Assembly (NCBI GenBank): GCA_910575835.1
Contig: CAJTGB010000023.1
Location: 1-64,000, forward strand
Direction of reading: 5' to 3'
DNA: 64,000 bases
Source of the DNA: Lachnospiraceae bacterium
GTDB taxonomy: Bacteria; Bacillota; Clostridia; Lachnospirales; Lachnospiraceae
In this document: one piece after another, positions 1 to 9,197 of the stretch
How the letters are laid out: the number at the start of each line of letters is the position of its first letter
How positions within the stretch are numbered: position 1 is the stretch's first letter
The notes under the pieces: generated by a model
The model's database searches: none
Seen by the model: only the letters and a program-made list of their open reading frames with translations
Told to the model about the DNA's origin: nothing
Position numbers and translations under genes: made by a program

Positions 1-181
1 TTTTAAGTTGTCTTGTGGTGATTCAACAATAAAACATATATACAAAAACTGCTACTATTATTTTGTGAAAAATGAAAATTTTAAGAAAAAAGTGTAATTT
101 CACATACTTAGGGCTAGCCGCCGCGCTAGCGGCTTGGTACAATATCCGAAGAAAAACGGAAACAAAAAGGACGGAGTACAT

Positions 182-1414
182 ATGAAAAAAAGAGTATGCA
201 GATTGCTTATAGGCATTCTATGTACCGTATCGCTTACGGGATGTGATAAGGCACAGAAGACGGATTCTTCCGATGCAGGAAATCAAAAGGTCGAATTGGT
301 AGTCTGGGGCGCCGAGGAGGATAAGGAACTGATGACTCAGATCATCCAAAACTTCCAGACGAACTATCAGGGGCAGGCGGATTTTCAGATCTCCTTTGAG
401 GTACAGGGCGAATCTCAATGTAAGGACGTGCTGCTTGGCGGACTGGAAGAAGGCGCGGACGTCTTCACCTTCGCCGACGACCAGGTCAATGCTCTGGCGG
501 CGGCCGGAGCGCTGGATCCCATAGAGAATGCGGATGAGATCAGATCAAAGAATCTGTCCAGTGCGGTAGAAGCGGCAACAGTCAACAATCAATTGTATGC
601 CTATCCGCTGACGGCAGATAACGGCTATTTCTTATACTACAACAAACAGTACATCTCCGAAGAACAGGTAAAGACACTTGACGGGATCTTAGACGCCGCC
701 GCGGCAAGCGGCAAGCAGTTTACTATGGACTGGTCCTCAGCGTGGTATGTATATTCTTTCTTTGGAAATACGAATCTTCAAGTCGGACTTAACGATGACG
801 GAATCACCAACTATTGTACATGGAACCAGACGGACGGGGATATCCGGGGAATCGACGTTGCACAGTCGATGCTCCAGATCGCAGGCCGTCCCGGTTTTGC
901 CAACAGAACAGATGAAGAATTCTTAAGCGGAGTAAAGAACGGCTCCGTGATCGCGGGTATCAGCGGCGTATGGAATTCCGTCGCGGTAACCGAAAGCTGG
1001 GGCGAGAACACAGGTGCGGCCAAGCTTCCGACCTATACCTGCAACGGAAAGCAACTGCAGATGGCCTCATTCTCCGGGTGCAAGCTGATCGGTGTCAATG
1101 CTTACTCCGAGCATCCGAAGTGGGCGGCCCGTCTGGCAGAGTGGATCACCAACGAGGACAATCAGAGGCTTCGTTTTGAAATGCGCGGTCAGGGCCCGTC
1201 CAACACCGCAGTTGCGGACTCTTCCGAGATACAAAACTCTCCGGCAATCGCCGCACTCTTAGAGCAGTCTGAATTCTCCCAGATCCAGCGTGTCGGCGGT
1301 AAATTCTGGGATCCTGTTTCAGAATTTGCCGGGAATATGGCAGCCGGGAATCTTTCCGGCCAAGATCTGCAGGAGCAATTGGATGTGATGGCAGAAGGCG
1401 TCTGTGCAAGATAA
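182..1414 (+). CDS. Extracellular solute-binding lipoprotein (ABC family 1 type), permease-less
   Basis: Binds a solute, probably a sugar or oligosaccharide, outside the membrane. The first 21 residues are a lipoprotein signal with lipobox LTGC (Cys21), followed by a polar linker and a fold typical of family 1 binding proteins (the VVWGAEEDKEL start strand, hinge segments, a Trp-rich C-lobe). The start at 182 is chosen over an upstream in-frame codon at 134 because GGACGGAG precedes it and the signal peptide begins there. No permease or ATPase gene lies nearby. The next gene, 42 bp downstream, is a chemoreceptor, so the protein may be a sensor that presents ligand to it (inference). Length, 410 residues, is normal for the family. 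Confidence 0.85.
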   Translation: MKKRVCRLLIGILCTVSLTGCDKAQKTDSSDAGNQKVELVVWGAEEDKELMTQIIQNFQTNYQGQADFQISFEVQGESQCKDVLLGGLEEGADVFTFADDQVNALAAAGALDPIENADEIRSKNLSSAVEAATVNNQLYAYPLTADNGYFLYYNKQYISEEQVKTLDGILDAAAASGKQFTMDWSSAWYVYSFFGNTNLQVGLNDDGITNYCTWNQTDGDIRGIDVAQSMLQIAGRPGFANRTDEEFLSGVKNGSVIAGISGVWNSVAVTESWGENTGAAKLPTYTCNGKQLQMASFSGCKLIGVNAYSEHPKWAARLAEWITNEDNQRLRFEMRGQGPSNTAVADSSEIQNSPAIAALLEQSEFSQIQRVGGKFWDPVSEFAGNMAAGNLSGQDLQEQLDVMAEGVCAR

Positions 1415-1456
1415 CTGAAAATATAATAATACGCTGAAAGGATTACCTGACATAAG

Positions 1457-3043
1457 ATGAAGAAGAAACTTACGATACAGCAACGTCTGATACTTCCGAT
1501 CATTCTCTTAGGAGCTGTGGCAATACTCTCGAATGCCCTGTCTGTATTCGGCATCAATAATGTTAATTTCAACGCTTCGAAGATCGTTGACAACTATATG
1601 GTAGGCTCGGAGACCTTGCAGAATATCCGCCATACGACTACCAACATTCACAAGATGGCGCTGTCACATATCGTCGCGACCGATTATAACACTATGATCA
1701 CCGTCGTGGCAGAGATCAAGGAAGAAGAAAAGATACTGGAAGCATACCTGAAAGAATATAAGAATTATATAACAGAAGATGAAGAAGCGATCTATTCACA
1801 GCTTCTTACAAACTACGATTCGTTCAAACACGCCCTGGTCTATCTTGTATGCGCAAGTGCAGACAGCAATACAGCGGACGCCTACGCTTACGCCAACGGT
1901 GACGTGGCGCACTTCGGCTCTGCCATCGCTGATAATACCAACGAGTTATATGCCGTTGTAAGCGAGAGGACTGCCAGCGCAAGACAGAAGCTTCTGATCG
2001 TCTATATTGTCTCGCTGATCATTGCCGTAGCTTCTGTCGCGGCCTGCCTGATATTAGTGCTTGCCGCCATTCGGATCATTAAAAAGTACGTGATCACGCC
2101 GATCAAAGGCACAGTGGATACACTCCAGGAAAGCTCGCAAAAGCTTGACGAGGTGACAGGCGAGGTGCTTAAGCACACCCGCACGTCGGGCAAGAGCGCC
2201 AAAGGACTCTCCTCTCTTGCCGATTCGTTGTCCATGGCGATCCAGAAGGTAGCGAATAACGCTTCGATCATCAACAGCAGCGCATCAGACATCAAGGGAG
2301 ACGTTCACGATATGGCGTCGGAATGCTGTACGATCACGGATTACTCCTCAGCAATGAAGGCGCGCGCAAATGAGATGGAAGCATCGGCACAGACCAATAC
2401 GGAGATCATCCAGAAGAAAGCGTCCGATATCCTGGATGTATTAGGAGAAGCTATCGAGAACAGCAAAAGCGTGGATCAGGTCAACAACCTGACAAAGGAC
2501 ATCGTAGCGATCGCATCCACGACCAATCTGATCGCCCTCAACGCTTCTGTAGAGGCCATGCGGGCCGGCGAAGCCGGAAAAGGCTTCGCTGTCGTCGCCA
2601 GCGAGATCAAGACGCTGGCTAATTCCTGCAGCGAAACTGCAGGCCGTATCCAGGACGTCAATCAGATCGTTACCAACGCAGTCCATAACCTGTCCAAGCA
2701 TTCACAGGATATGGCGGATTATCTGAGCGACACCATTTTAAAGGAATTCCAGGAATTCGTCCGTTCCGGCAGACAGTACAAGGAAGACGCTGATTATGTG
2801 AAGGGAATGATCGACTCATTTAACAGCAGAACGGACAGGCTTAGAAATTCCATGACTGAGATCGCTGATTCTATCGGAAGTATCACAAAAGCTATAGACG
2901 AAGGCGCGGACGGTATCACCGGCGTCGCGGACAGCACCCGGAGCCTGGTGGAAGATATGGCAGATATCACGAACCGTATGGATACGAACCGGGAGATCGT
3001 CGAAGAATTGAAGAAACAGATGAAGGTACTCGCAGACTTATAG
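1457..3043 (+). CDS. Methyl-accepting chemotaxis protein
   Basis: Chemoreceptor, 528 residues. TM1 spans about residues 11-33, an extracytoplasmic helical region about 34-176 resembles the four-helix-bundle sensor class, and TM2 spans about 178-206. The cytoplasmic signalling hairpin follows, with the conserved tip around [21 protein letters not shown] and a long coiled coil to the C-terminus. No clear HAMP domain was identified; the stretch after TM2 ([14 protein letters not shown]) is HAMP-like at its start only. The gene is probably co-transcribed with the upstream binding lipoprotein, which is likely its ligand presenter (inference). No che or flagellar genes are in the window. No strong ribosome binding site was seen. 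Confidence 0.9.
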   Translation: MKKKLTIQQRLILPIILLGAVAILSNALSVFGINNVNFNASKIVDNYMVGSETLQNIRHTTTNIHKMALSHIVATDYNTMITVVAEIKEEEKILEAYLKEYKNYITEDEEAIYSQLLTNYDSFKHALVYLVCASADSNTADAYAYANGDVAHFGSAIADNTNELYAVVSERTASARQKLLIVYIVSLIIAVASVAACLILVLAAIRIIKKYVITPIKGTVDTLQESSQKLDEVTGEVLKHTRTSGKSAKGLSSLADSLSMAIQKVANNASIINSSASDIKGDVHDMASECCTITDYSSAMKARANEMEASAQTNTEIIQKKASDILDVLGEAIENSKSVDQVNNLTKDIVAIASTTNLIALNASVEAMRAGEAGKGFAVVASEIKTLANSCSETAGRIQDVNQIVTNAVHNLSKHSQDMADYLSDTILKEFQEFVRSGRQYKEDADYVKGMIDSFNSRTDRLRNSMTEIADSIGSITKAIDEGADGITGVADSTRSLVEDMADITNRMDTNREIVEELKKQMKVLADL

Positions 3044-3077
3044 CGAGGATCAATCAAGAGAATCCGGAGGTATGATA

Positions 3078-3497
3078 ATGATCGATCTTAAGGATCGCAA
3101 TTACTGTCCCACATTGGAAGAAATCGGAACCTATGTGAATAACCCTGTATTCCGGAAGTTTTGTTCTGAGATACAGGCGGACTACAAATGCAGTGCGAAG
3201 ATAGAATACAGCTCTTGCAGTTGGGAACCCGGATGGAATATTAAGTTCAAAAAATCCGGGAAATCACTGTGCACCATATATCCCAGGGAGTCTTATTTTA
3301 CTGCATTGGTCGTAGTCGGAAAAAAAGAAAAAGAAGCCGTCGAAGCCCTGCTTCCTGACTGCACTGTTACACTGCGCAAGCTCTATGAACAGACGCAGGA
3401 AGGGAACGGACAGAGATGGCTGATGATCGATCTCGAGGATCAGGACGCACTGTATCAGGATGCGCTGCATCTTATCAAGCTCCGAAGCAAGCGGTAA
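3078..3497 (+). CDS. DUF3788-family protein
   Basis: A small soluble protein of 139 residues resembling DUF3788, a family of unknown function frequent in Clostridia. The middle contains CSWEPGWNIKFKKSGKSLCTIYP followed by a YFTALVVVGKKE strand, the pattern I associate with the family. The start at 3078 is preferred over an in-frame ATG at 3072 because GGAGG ends at 3070, giving normal spacing only to 3078. It lies 34 bp after the chemoreceptor and probably shares its transcript. Whether it has any role in chemotaxis cannot be told from sequence. Confidence 0.7.
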   Translation: MIDLKDRNYCPTLEEIGTYVNNPVFRKFCSEIQADYKCSAKIEYSSCSWEPGWNIKFKKSGKSLCTIYPRESYFTALVVVGKKEKEAVEALLPDCTVTLRKLYEQTQEGNGQRWLMIDLEDQDALYQDALHLIKLRSKR

Positions 3498-3546
3498 CGC
3501 CGGCGGACGCCACCCGGCAGACGCACATTGCCTGAATCAATTATTT

Positions 3547-3604
3547 TCGGCGGACTGCCTGTAAATCTGCTTTCACAATAAGCACTTTACAGACAGTCCG
3601 CCGA
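3547..3604. terminator. Long imperfect hairpin between convergent genes
   Basis: Arms 3547-3565 and 3586-3604 are complementary over 19 bp with one mismatch (TCGGCGGACTG at the base), and the inner loop can pair further (TGCTT with AAGCA). It sits between the plus-strand DUF3788 gene and a minus-strand gene, so a bidirectional terminator is likely. There is no strong T-tract on either side. Confidence 0.6.
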
Positions 3605-3627
3605 TATGATATTGATATGCAGCAATA

Positions 3628-4485
3628 TCATGCCTTGGTATCGATCAGATTCACCGCTTCCGGGATCGCGCTCAGATTATTGATATCTACCCCATAATCC
3701 GACAGGTTCGCAGTATTCTTTGTATCCACAGTCACCTCGTCCCAGCTCCAGACGAGTCCGTATGACCGGACGGATTCCGCAAAATCCTCTCCCGAATGAT
3801 ATTCATACTCTGCCAGTTCTTTTCCTGTGTACTTCTGATACATTCCCCTAAGATCCTCCGCAAGCCCTCCAAGGCTTGCTTTGGCTGCTGCAAGATACTG
3901 AAGCGCTTCCTTTACACTGCCGGTATCCCTAAGCCCTGCCGCAATACCGCCGAGCCTATCCGGTATATCCCCGAACAGCGCCCTGTATTCTTCACTGAAC
4001 TCCTTCCCGTACACGGCTTCGGAATTATGAAGGCTAACGTTCATGCGCTTCGCTGCGCTGTTCAGGATCGCCTCCATATCCCGATATTCCGAATCGATCA
4101 GCTCCTTCATCTTCTGCAAATGCTTCTCTGAACGATTCACGGACATCTTCTCATATTCAGACTGCAGGTACTTAAGCCGCTCCTCCTTATAGGTAACACT
4201 GTCCGTCAGAGAACCCACTGTCTGATAATAGGTTTCGATCTTCAACGCCGCTTTCGCCGGTATATCCTGTTTCGCCACAATAAATGAAGACAACGCCGCC
4301 GGACCTGCATTTTCAATGCCTGTCTCTGCTCCTCTTGTTCCCGCGCCCTTTGTCAGTAGCGCCGCCTTCTCGCTGATCTCCCTATGCTGCTCTGCCGAAC
4401 GTACCGCACCGGGCAGGAACCGGTTCAAGGCCTTCTGGGTATGGGATGTATTCATCCAAAATATATTCTGTGTATTGATCCGCAT
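3628..4485 (-). CDS. Uncharacterised protein with flagellin-like N-terminus
   Basis: Not recognised as a known family. It has 285 residues, is mostly helical and soluble, with no signal peptide or membrane segment. The start at 4485 is set by GGAGGAAG just upstream; a longer reading frame begins at 4524 without a ribosome binding site. The first residues (MRINTQNIFWMN...ALNRFL) resemble the start of flagellins, and residues about 95-135 are charged and probably coiled coil. An Ala/Leu/Gly-rich helical segment (about 175-215) precedes a C-terminal segment with many Asn, Asp and Val. It is convergent with the chemoreceptor locus and alone in its transcript. Export by a flagellar apparatus is speculation. 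Confidence 0.6.
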   Translation of the reverse strand: MRINTQNIFWMNTSHTQKALNRFLPGAVRSAEQHREISEKAALLTKGAGTRGAETGIENAGPAALSSFIVAKQDIPAKAALKIETYYQTVGSLTDSVTYKEERLKYLQSEYEKMSVNRSEKHLQKMKELIDSEYRDMEAILNSAAKRMNVSLHNSEAVYGKEFSEEYRALFGDIPDRLGGIAAGLRDTGSVKEALQYLAAAKASLGGLAEDLRGMYQKYTGKELAEYEYHSGEDFAESVRSYGLVWSWDEVTVDTKNTANLSDYGVDINNLSAIPEAVNLIDTKA

Positions 4486-4571
4486 AATCTTCCTCCTTCC
4501 TGCTGTTATCAAGAATATCGGCATCTTTGCTGATATATATAACTATATAGCCATATAATAACATATAATAT

Positions 4572-4585
4572 TATAACATGTTATA
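4572..4585. promoter_or_regulatory. Perfect 14-bp palindrome, possible operator
   Basis: TATAACATGTTATA is a perfect palindrome in the AT-rich region upstream of the minus-strand gene starting at 4485. It is the right size for a dimeric repressor operator and overlaps a plausible promoter. A GGCC-TTTT-GGCC mini-hairpin at about 4588-4600 may end transcription from the glycerate kinase gene. Confidence 0.35.
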
Positions 4586-4620
4586 CAAGGCCAAAAGGCC
4601 AAAAGCACCGAAAAATCCAA

Positions 4621-5760
4621 TTAGGACAGTACACCGACCGCTCTGAATACCTGCTCCACCGACAGCGCCATATTTTCTTTGGCATTTTCCGGATCCATTG
4701 CTTCCTCTAAGGTGGTAACTCCCCGCACGATCGGGAAGAACGCATCAATACCCGCCGAATTGCACTCTGACGCGTCCCGGCTCACACTTCCGGCGAATGC
4801 GAATACTTTTACTCCGTATTTTTTCGCAAGCCGCGCAACCCCTACAGGCGCTTTACCCATGGCTGTCTGATGGTCCAGACGGCCTTCTCCGGTAATCACA
4901 AGATCCGCGTCCTTTAATTCCTGTTCCAGTCCGACCGCTTCTAATACAATGTCGATCCCAGACTTTAACTCTGCATTCGGAAGGTAACTTAAAAAGGCAT
5001 ATCCAAGACCGCCTGCCGCTCCCGCTCCCGGCGCCGTCCTATGATCCGCGCCTGTATATTCCTGCGTCTTGTCCGCAAAATGCTTCATTTTCCGATCGAA
5101 GATGTCCTTTTCTTCTTCCCGGACTCCTTTTTGCGGACCGTATATCCAGACTGCTCCGTTCTCCCCGCACAGCGGGTTTTTCACGTCGCAGGCAATGCTG
5201 AAATGACACTCTTTCAGCACTTTTGGCACATTCTTCGGCGTAATGTCAGCAATACGGTCCAGATCCCTGATTCCGGGCCTGATATTCTCTCCCTTCTCAT
5301 CTGTGATCTCAAATCCCAACGCCTGCAGCATCCCGGCCCCTCCGTCAGTCGTCGCGCTTCCGCCGATACCGACGATAAATTCCCGGCATCCGCGGCCCGC
5401 AGCATCTAATATCATCTCTCCGACACCGTACGTTGTCGCCTTAGAAGGATCCAGCTTTTTCCTGTCAACTAGCATGATCCCCGAAGCCCTGGCCATCTCC
5501 ATCACAGCCGTTCTTCCGTCTCCCAGAATACCATATACCGCATTGACACTTCCTCCCAGCGGGCCTGTGACAACCGCAGACACATACGTTCCGCCAAGGC
5601 CTTCCACCAGAGCCTCTGTTGTTCCCTCCCCGCCGTCCGCCAAAGGCATCACGGTCACATCCGCCAGACCTGCCCTCTCTATCCCTGATTTTGCCGCGCT
5701 GCCCGCCTCTATTGAACTTAAGCTTCCTTTGAATGAATCTATAGCAACCACAATCTTCAT
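4621..5760 (-). CDS. glxK: Glycerate kinase (GlxK/GarK family)
   Basis: Phosphorylates D-glycerate with ATP to 2- or 3-phosphoglycerate in the cytoplasm. The whole 379-residue protein matches the family in length and in N-terminal motifs: VAIDSFKGSLSSIEAG at residues 4-19, LADGGEGT around 42, GGSATTDGGAGML near 152, and ITGEGRLDHQTAMGK near 290. It is the last gene of the TRAP-transporter locus, 12 bp after the fusion regulator, so glycerate is a likely intermediate or substrate of this pathway. Which phosphoglycerate is made cannot be told from sequence. Confidence 0.93.
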   Translation of the reverse strand: MKIVVAIDSFKGSLSSIEAGSAAKSGIERAGLADVTVMPLADGGEGTTEALVEGLGGTYVSAVVTGPLGGSVNAVYGILGDGRTAVMEMARASGIMLVDRKKLDPSKATTYGVGEMILDAAGRGCREFIVGIGGSATTDGGAGMLQALGFEITDEKGENIRPGIRDLDRIADITPKNVPKVLKECHFSIACDVKNPLCGENGAVWIYGPQKGVREEEKDIFDRKMKHFADKTQEYTGADHRTAPGAGAAGGLGYAFLSYLPNAELKSGIDIVLEAVGLEQELKDADLVITGEGRLDHQTAMGKAPVGVARLAKKYGVKVFAFAGSVSRDASECNSAGIDAFFPIVRGVTTLEEAMDPENAKENMALSVEQVFRAVGVLS

Positions 5761-5772
5761 AACTGCTTCCTC

Positions 5773-7815
5773 CTACGATAACTCCGTTTGTAAATAGCGG
5801 GATTTCATATCTTCGATCTTACTTAAGAAATCCCTGTATCTCGTCTTCTCATAGATCGTGCGGCTCTCTTCCTTCCACATATCTATCTCCTCTTTTGTCG
5901 GGACGACCACCTCAAGTCCTTCTTTCATCAGTTTGTGCCTGGCCAGCCGGTTGACTGCCTTTTGCTGTTTTAATACCCATCTGCTGTTCTCCTTAATAGC
6001 TTCCTTGAGCATGTTCTGTTTTGATTTTTCCAATTCGCTCCATGACTGCCTTGCAACGCAGCAGGCCTCCATGCTGTAGAACATCTTGATCTCCGTGATA
6101 TATTTCTGATACTCATAGATCCTCATATTCCAGATATTGTTGTAGGGATTCTCCTGACATTCGATCATATCCGATGCCAGGGCTTCCCGGATATTGTTAT
6201 AATAGATCTGCACCGGCACCGCGCCCATCTCTTCAAAGAACGTCTTGATATCGTCGGAGGCAAGAATGCGGATCCTCCGCCCCTTCATATCCTCCGGCAC
6301 TCTGATCTGCGCGTTCTTGGACGTCAGATAACGCCAGCCCATAGACCATATGTCAAAACATATGACTTCCACTTCGCTTAAACTGCTCTGAATCTCCGGC
6401 AGAACCAGATTCCGCAGTACAAATCTTGCCTCCTCCTCCGAATCAAATAAAAAAGGATACTGCAGAACAGATATCTTGGGGCTCGCAAGCTGGCGGAGCG
6501 CGATCGTAGAACCCACGGCCATATCAAGCTCCCTCTCCCGCAAGAGACCGAACAGCCGGAAATTATCTCCCGATGTGGCTACCGTATGGATATTAAGCTG
6601 AAATGTCCCCTTGCTCTTCTCATTTAATATTTCTGACAGATTACAGAGCCCCTGGAACAAAACGCTCCCCGGCTGGACGATCACCCCTGCATTCCAGATC
6701 GTCTTCTTATTGTTCTGCACCGCATAGATATGGACCAGCGCCCGGTCTCTGACATCATGAAGCGGATCGATACCCGTCTTCTCCTTCATCTTCTTAAGAC
6801 GCTGCTGCATCGTATTGATATGGATGCCCAGCGCCCCGGCGCACATCTTCGGACTCATATTATGGATCGCCATAGGCATCATAAGAGAGCTTATGATATC
6901 GGACTTTTCAACGCTGATCTTAAAGTCCCGGATCATATTCTCCTGTTCCCTGATGTTAAGCTTTGAATACAGATACTCGAAAATATGATCGTTGATATAA
7001 TAACAGGTCTTCTGATACTGCCCGTAGTAATCGAAGTTCGAATGCAGATACTTCGCCTCTTCGAAGCTCTTGTACAGTTGGTCTGCACGCGGATACGCAC
7101 TGCCTACAAATGCATTGCCGATAGCCTGATACTCCAGAAGCTCCGCGATATGCATGATCACCGCACGGCTCATCCGGTCAACGCTCTTACTGTACTCCTG
7201 ATAAAAAAGACTTTCGACCGCCTTAAATATCACGATACTATTATTAACAAAACCACAGATATCTTCTTTTGTCAACAGCCCGTTATCCCATCCCCATTTC
7301 TCTATCACGTCTGCGATCGCACCGGTAGTCGTCTCGTCGTCCGGCAGACTGACATTCAATAAGACAGCACACCTTGGGATATCCTTTTTACACTTGACCG
7401 CCTCAAAATTCGAATCGATCTCAAAATCCAGCCTGCCTCCCCCGAACAACTGGCTGGCGAGCAGCCGCCTCTTAGATATCTCCGCCATATCTTCTTTCCG
7501 TCTGTAAAAAGAATCAAAAGCGGCATGGATCAGGGCTATGATATACGGCCTGTATCTGCAGTGCTCATGGTCCGTCAATACGAAGCACGTAATCTGATCC
7601 GAAAGCGTGCATTCAAACATACAGACCTTACCCTGTCCGCCGTCAAAGGGGATGCCTTTTTGAGCCCTTTCTATCTCTTCTTTCCAGACCGCCGGAAGAT
7701 TTTTATCGCTGTATTCAAGGATCTTTCTCCCGGCATCCATGATGCATACGGGTATATCAGTCCCTTTCGCCAATACTCTCGCCGCCTGCTTTAATATGAT
7801 CGCTATCTCTTTCAT
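5773..7815 (-). CDS. PucR/CdaR-type regulator fused to a TRAP (DctP-type) solute-binding domain
   Basis: A 680-residue soluble protein. Residues about 1-110 look like a CdaR-type sensory region (VCIMDAGRKILEYSD). About 115-290 is a regulator core, and about 308-366 is a PucR-type helix-turn-helix (MCAGALGIHINTMQQRLKKMKEKTGIDPL). From about 375 to 675 the chain matches a TRAP periplasmic binding protein: WRYLTSK, DMKGRRIRI (Arg516 at the usual carboxylate-binding arginine) and QENPYNN align with WRNLTCK, DMKGIKIRT and QENPYTN of the DctP encoded at 11851-12921. It has no signal peptide or membrane segment, so this binding domain should be cytoplasmic and sense the imported ligand (inference). 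The start at 7815 follows AAGGAGGG; the frame has no break between domains. Confidence 0.85.
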   Translation of the reverse strand: MKEIAIILKQAARVLAKGTDIPVCIMDAGRKILEYSDKNLPAVWKEEIERAQKGIPFDGGQGKVCMFECTLSDQITCFVLTDHEHCRYRPYIIALIHAAFDSFYRRKEDMAEISKRRLLASQLFGGGRLDFEIDSNFEAVKCKKDIPRCAVLLNVSLPDDETTTGAIADVIEKWGWDNGLLTKEDICGFVNNSIVIFKAVESLFYQEYSKSVDRMSRAVIMHIAELLEYQAIGNAFVGSAYPRADQLYKSFEEAKYLHSNFDYYGQYQKTCYYINDHIFEYLYSKLNIREQENMIRDFKISVEKSDIISSLMMPMAIHNMSPKMCAGALGIHINTMQQRLKKMKEKTGIDPLHDVRDRALVHIYAVQNNKKTIWNAGVIVQPGSVLFQGLCNLSEILNEKSKGTFQLNIHTVATSGDNFRLFGLLRERELDMAVGSTIALRQLASPKISVLQYPFLFDSEEEARFVLRNLVLPEIQSSLSEVEVICFDIWSMGWRYLTSKNAQIRVPEDMKGRRIRILASDDIKTFFEEMGAVPVQIYYNNIREALASDMIECQENPYNNIWNMRIYEYQKYITEIKMFYSMEACCVARQSWSELEKSKQNMLKEAIKENSRWVLKQQKAVNRLARHKLMKEGLEVVVPTKEEIDMWKEESRTIYEKTRYRDFLSKIEDMKSRYLQTELS

Positions 7816-7897
7816 CGCATCCCTCCTTTGCCCTTTCATTCAATGATATAAAAAATATACCACAAAACACAAGGTGTCCTGCGATATATTTTTCAAA

Positions 7898-9181
7898 TTA
7901 TTTCCTGCCGCCGGATCCGTTTTCGATCACGATCGAGACACCGTTAGGTATGACTGTAACAGCGGCGTCTTTTCCTTTTATCTCTTTCGCACGCGCAAAT
8001 GCATGCTCCAGCGTATCTGCATATTCGAATTTCATATCCGTTATCTCTGATCTAAGCTTTTGTTCCGTCACAAATATAATCCGGTGCTTCTCCATGATCC
8101 TGGCAAGAATCTGATACTGCCACTGATCCGGCACCGTTTTCTCCATAGGCGTCTGCCGGATCTCATCAAGCAGCGCCGAAACATTCTCACAGCCTCTAAG
8201 CGCCTGGTAAAATGCATCTCCTCCGATACCGTCCGCACATTCTGCGCACATGATGATGACCGCTCCCTTCGCCGCCGCCAAATCCGCCGCCGTGATGCCC
8301 TTAACCGCCTGATATACATTCTGGTCTAACGGGGCGCCGCCGTTCGATGTGATCACGATGTCTCCGGGTCTGTCAACTCGTACCGTACAGTATCCCGCCA
8401 GATATCCGCATCCCGCACGATGAGCCTTAAGCGGCTCTCCGGCGAACGCAGCGACGATCTGCTTCTCCTCATTGATGACGACATTTACAATATAATCCAG
8501 ACCGGCCATACGCGCTGCCGCTTCCATATCACGGTTAATCGGATTCCCTTCCAGTATACCCATACGCGCAAGATCATGATCAATAAATTCTGAACAGTGA
8601 TTGCCCAGAACCGTGGTCCTGCTGCACACTCCCGGCAGGATACTCTTCCTTCCCCCGGAAAATCCGGCAAAAAAGTGGGGTTCGATGAAGCCTTCCGCCG
8701 CCACCAGGTCTGCCTCTTTAACCAGAGAATTCACCACAAGCCTTGCGCCTGAGGGCAGCTCCCCCAGATCAGACAAGGGAGAGGCGGCACAGTCATGGAC
8801 TACGATTTTCTCATTGGCCGCAATATCCTCCCCGAGCTTCTCCTTAAGTTCATCCGCCGTCGTTCCCCGATGACATCCGGTCGCCACGAGCAGAGTGATC
8901 TCCATATCGGGATTCCCTTCCCGCAGTTCCGAGAGCATATGCGGAACGATATATCTGCTAGGCACAGGCCTTGTGTGATCGCTGACGATCAATACCGCGC
9001 GCTTCTTCCCGGCCGCCATCTCCTTAAGCGTGACTCCTCCGTACGGATCCGCCATAGCGGCTTTTACCGCTTCGTGCCCGTCTGCACACGCCTTAAGTTC
9101 CTGAATATCCGACTCTATGATCTGGCACTCTTCTATATTAAGACTCTGGCCGGCCGTGCCATAAGGAATTTTTATCTCCAT
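7898..9181 (-). CDS. LarA-family nickel-pincer racemase/epimerase (DUF2088)
   Basis: Likely racemises or epimerises a 2-hydroxy acid using the nickel-pincer nucleotide. Key residues of lactate racemase are all present: SDHTRP (residues 67-72), His104 in GCHRGTT, His169 and Lys179 in EPHFFAGFSGGRKSILPG, and His195, corresponding to His108, His174, Lys184 and His200 of LarA. The 427-residue length is normal. The cofactor makers LarB, LarC and LarE are not in the window. Since LarA relatives act on several hydroxy acids and glycerate kinase is encoded in the same operon, a glycerate epimerase role is as plausible as lactate racemase (inference). Confidence 0.85.
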   Translation of the reverse strand: MEIKIPYGTAGQSLNIEECQIIESDIQELKACADGHEAVKAAMADPYGGVTLKEMAAGKKRAVLIVSDHTRPVPSRYIVPHMLSELREGNPDMEITLLVATGCHRGTTADELKEKLGEDIAANEKIVVHDCAASPLSDLGELPSGARLVVNSLVKEADLVAAEGFIEPHFFAGFSGGRKSILPGVCSRTTVLGNHCSEFIDHDLARMGILEGNPINRDMEAAARMAGLDYIVNVVINEEKQIVAAFAGEPLKAHRAGCGYLAGYCTVRVDRPGDIVITSNGGAPLDQNVYQAVKGITAADLAAAKGAVIIMCAECADGIGGDAFYQALRGCENVSALLDEIRQTPMEKTVPDQWQYQILARIMEKHRIIFVTEQKLRSEITDMKFEYADTLEHAFARAKEIKGKDAAVTVIPNGVSIVIENGSGGRK

Positions 9182-9197
9182 AATACCTGCCCCTCCG

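Noticed and set aside
100-135. GCTAGC-containing inverted repeats before the first gene
   Set aside because: Two nearby GCTAGC hexamers and AGCCGC/GCGGCT give a short possible hairpin, but no consistent promoter or operator pattern could be supported at the window edge.
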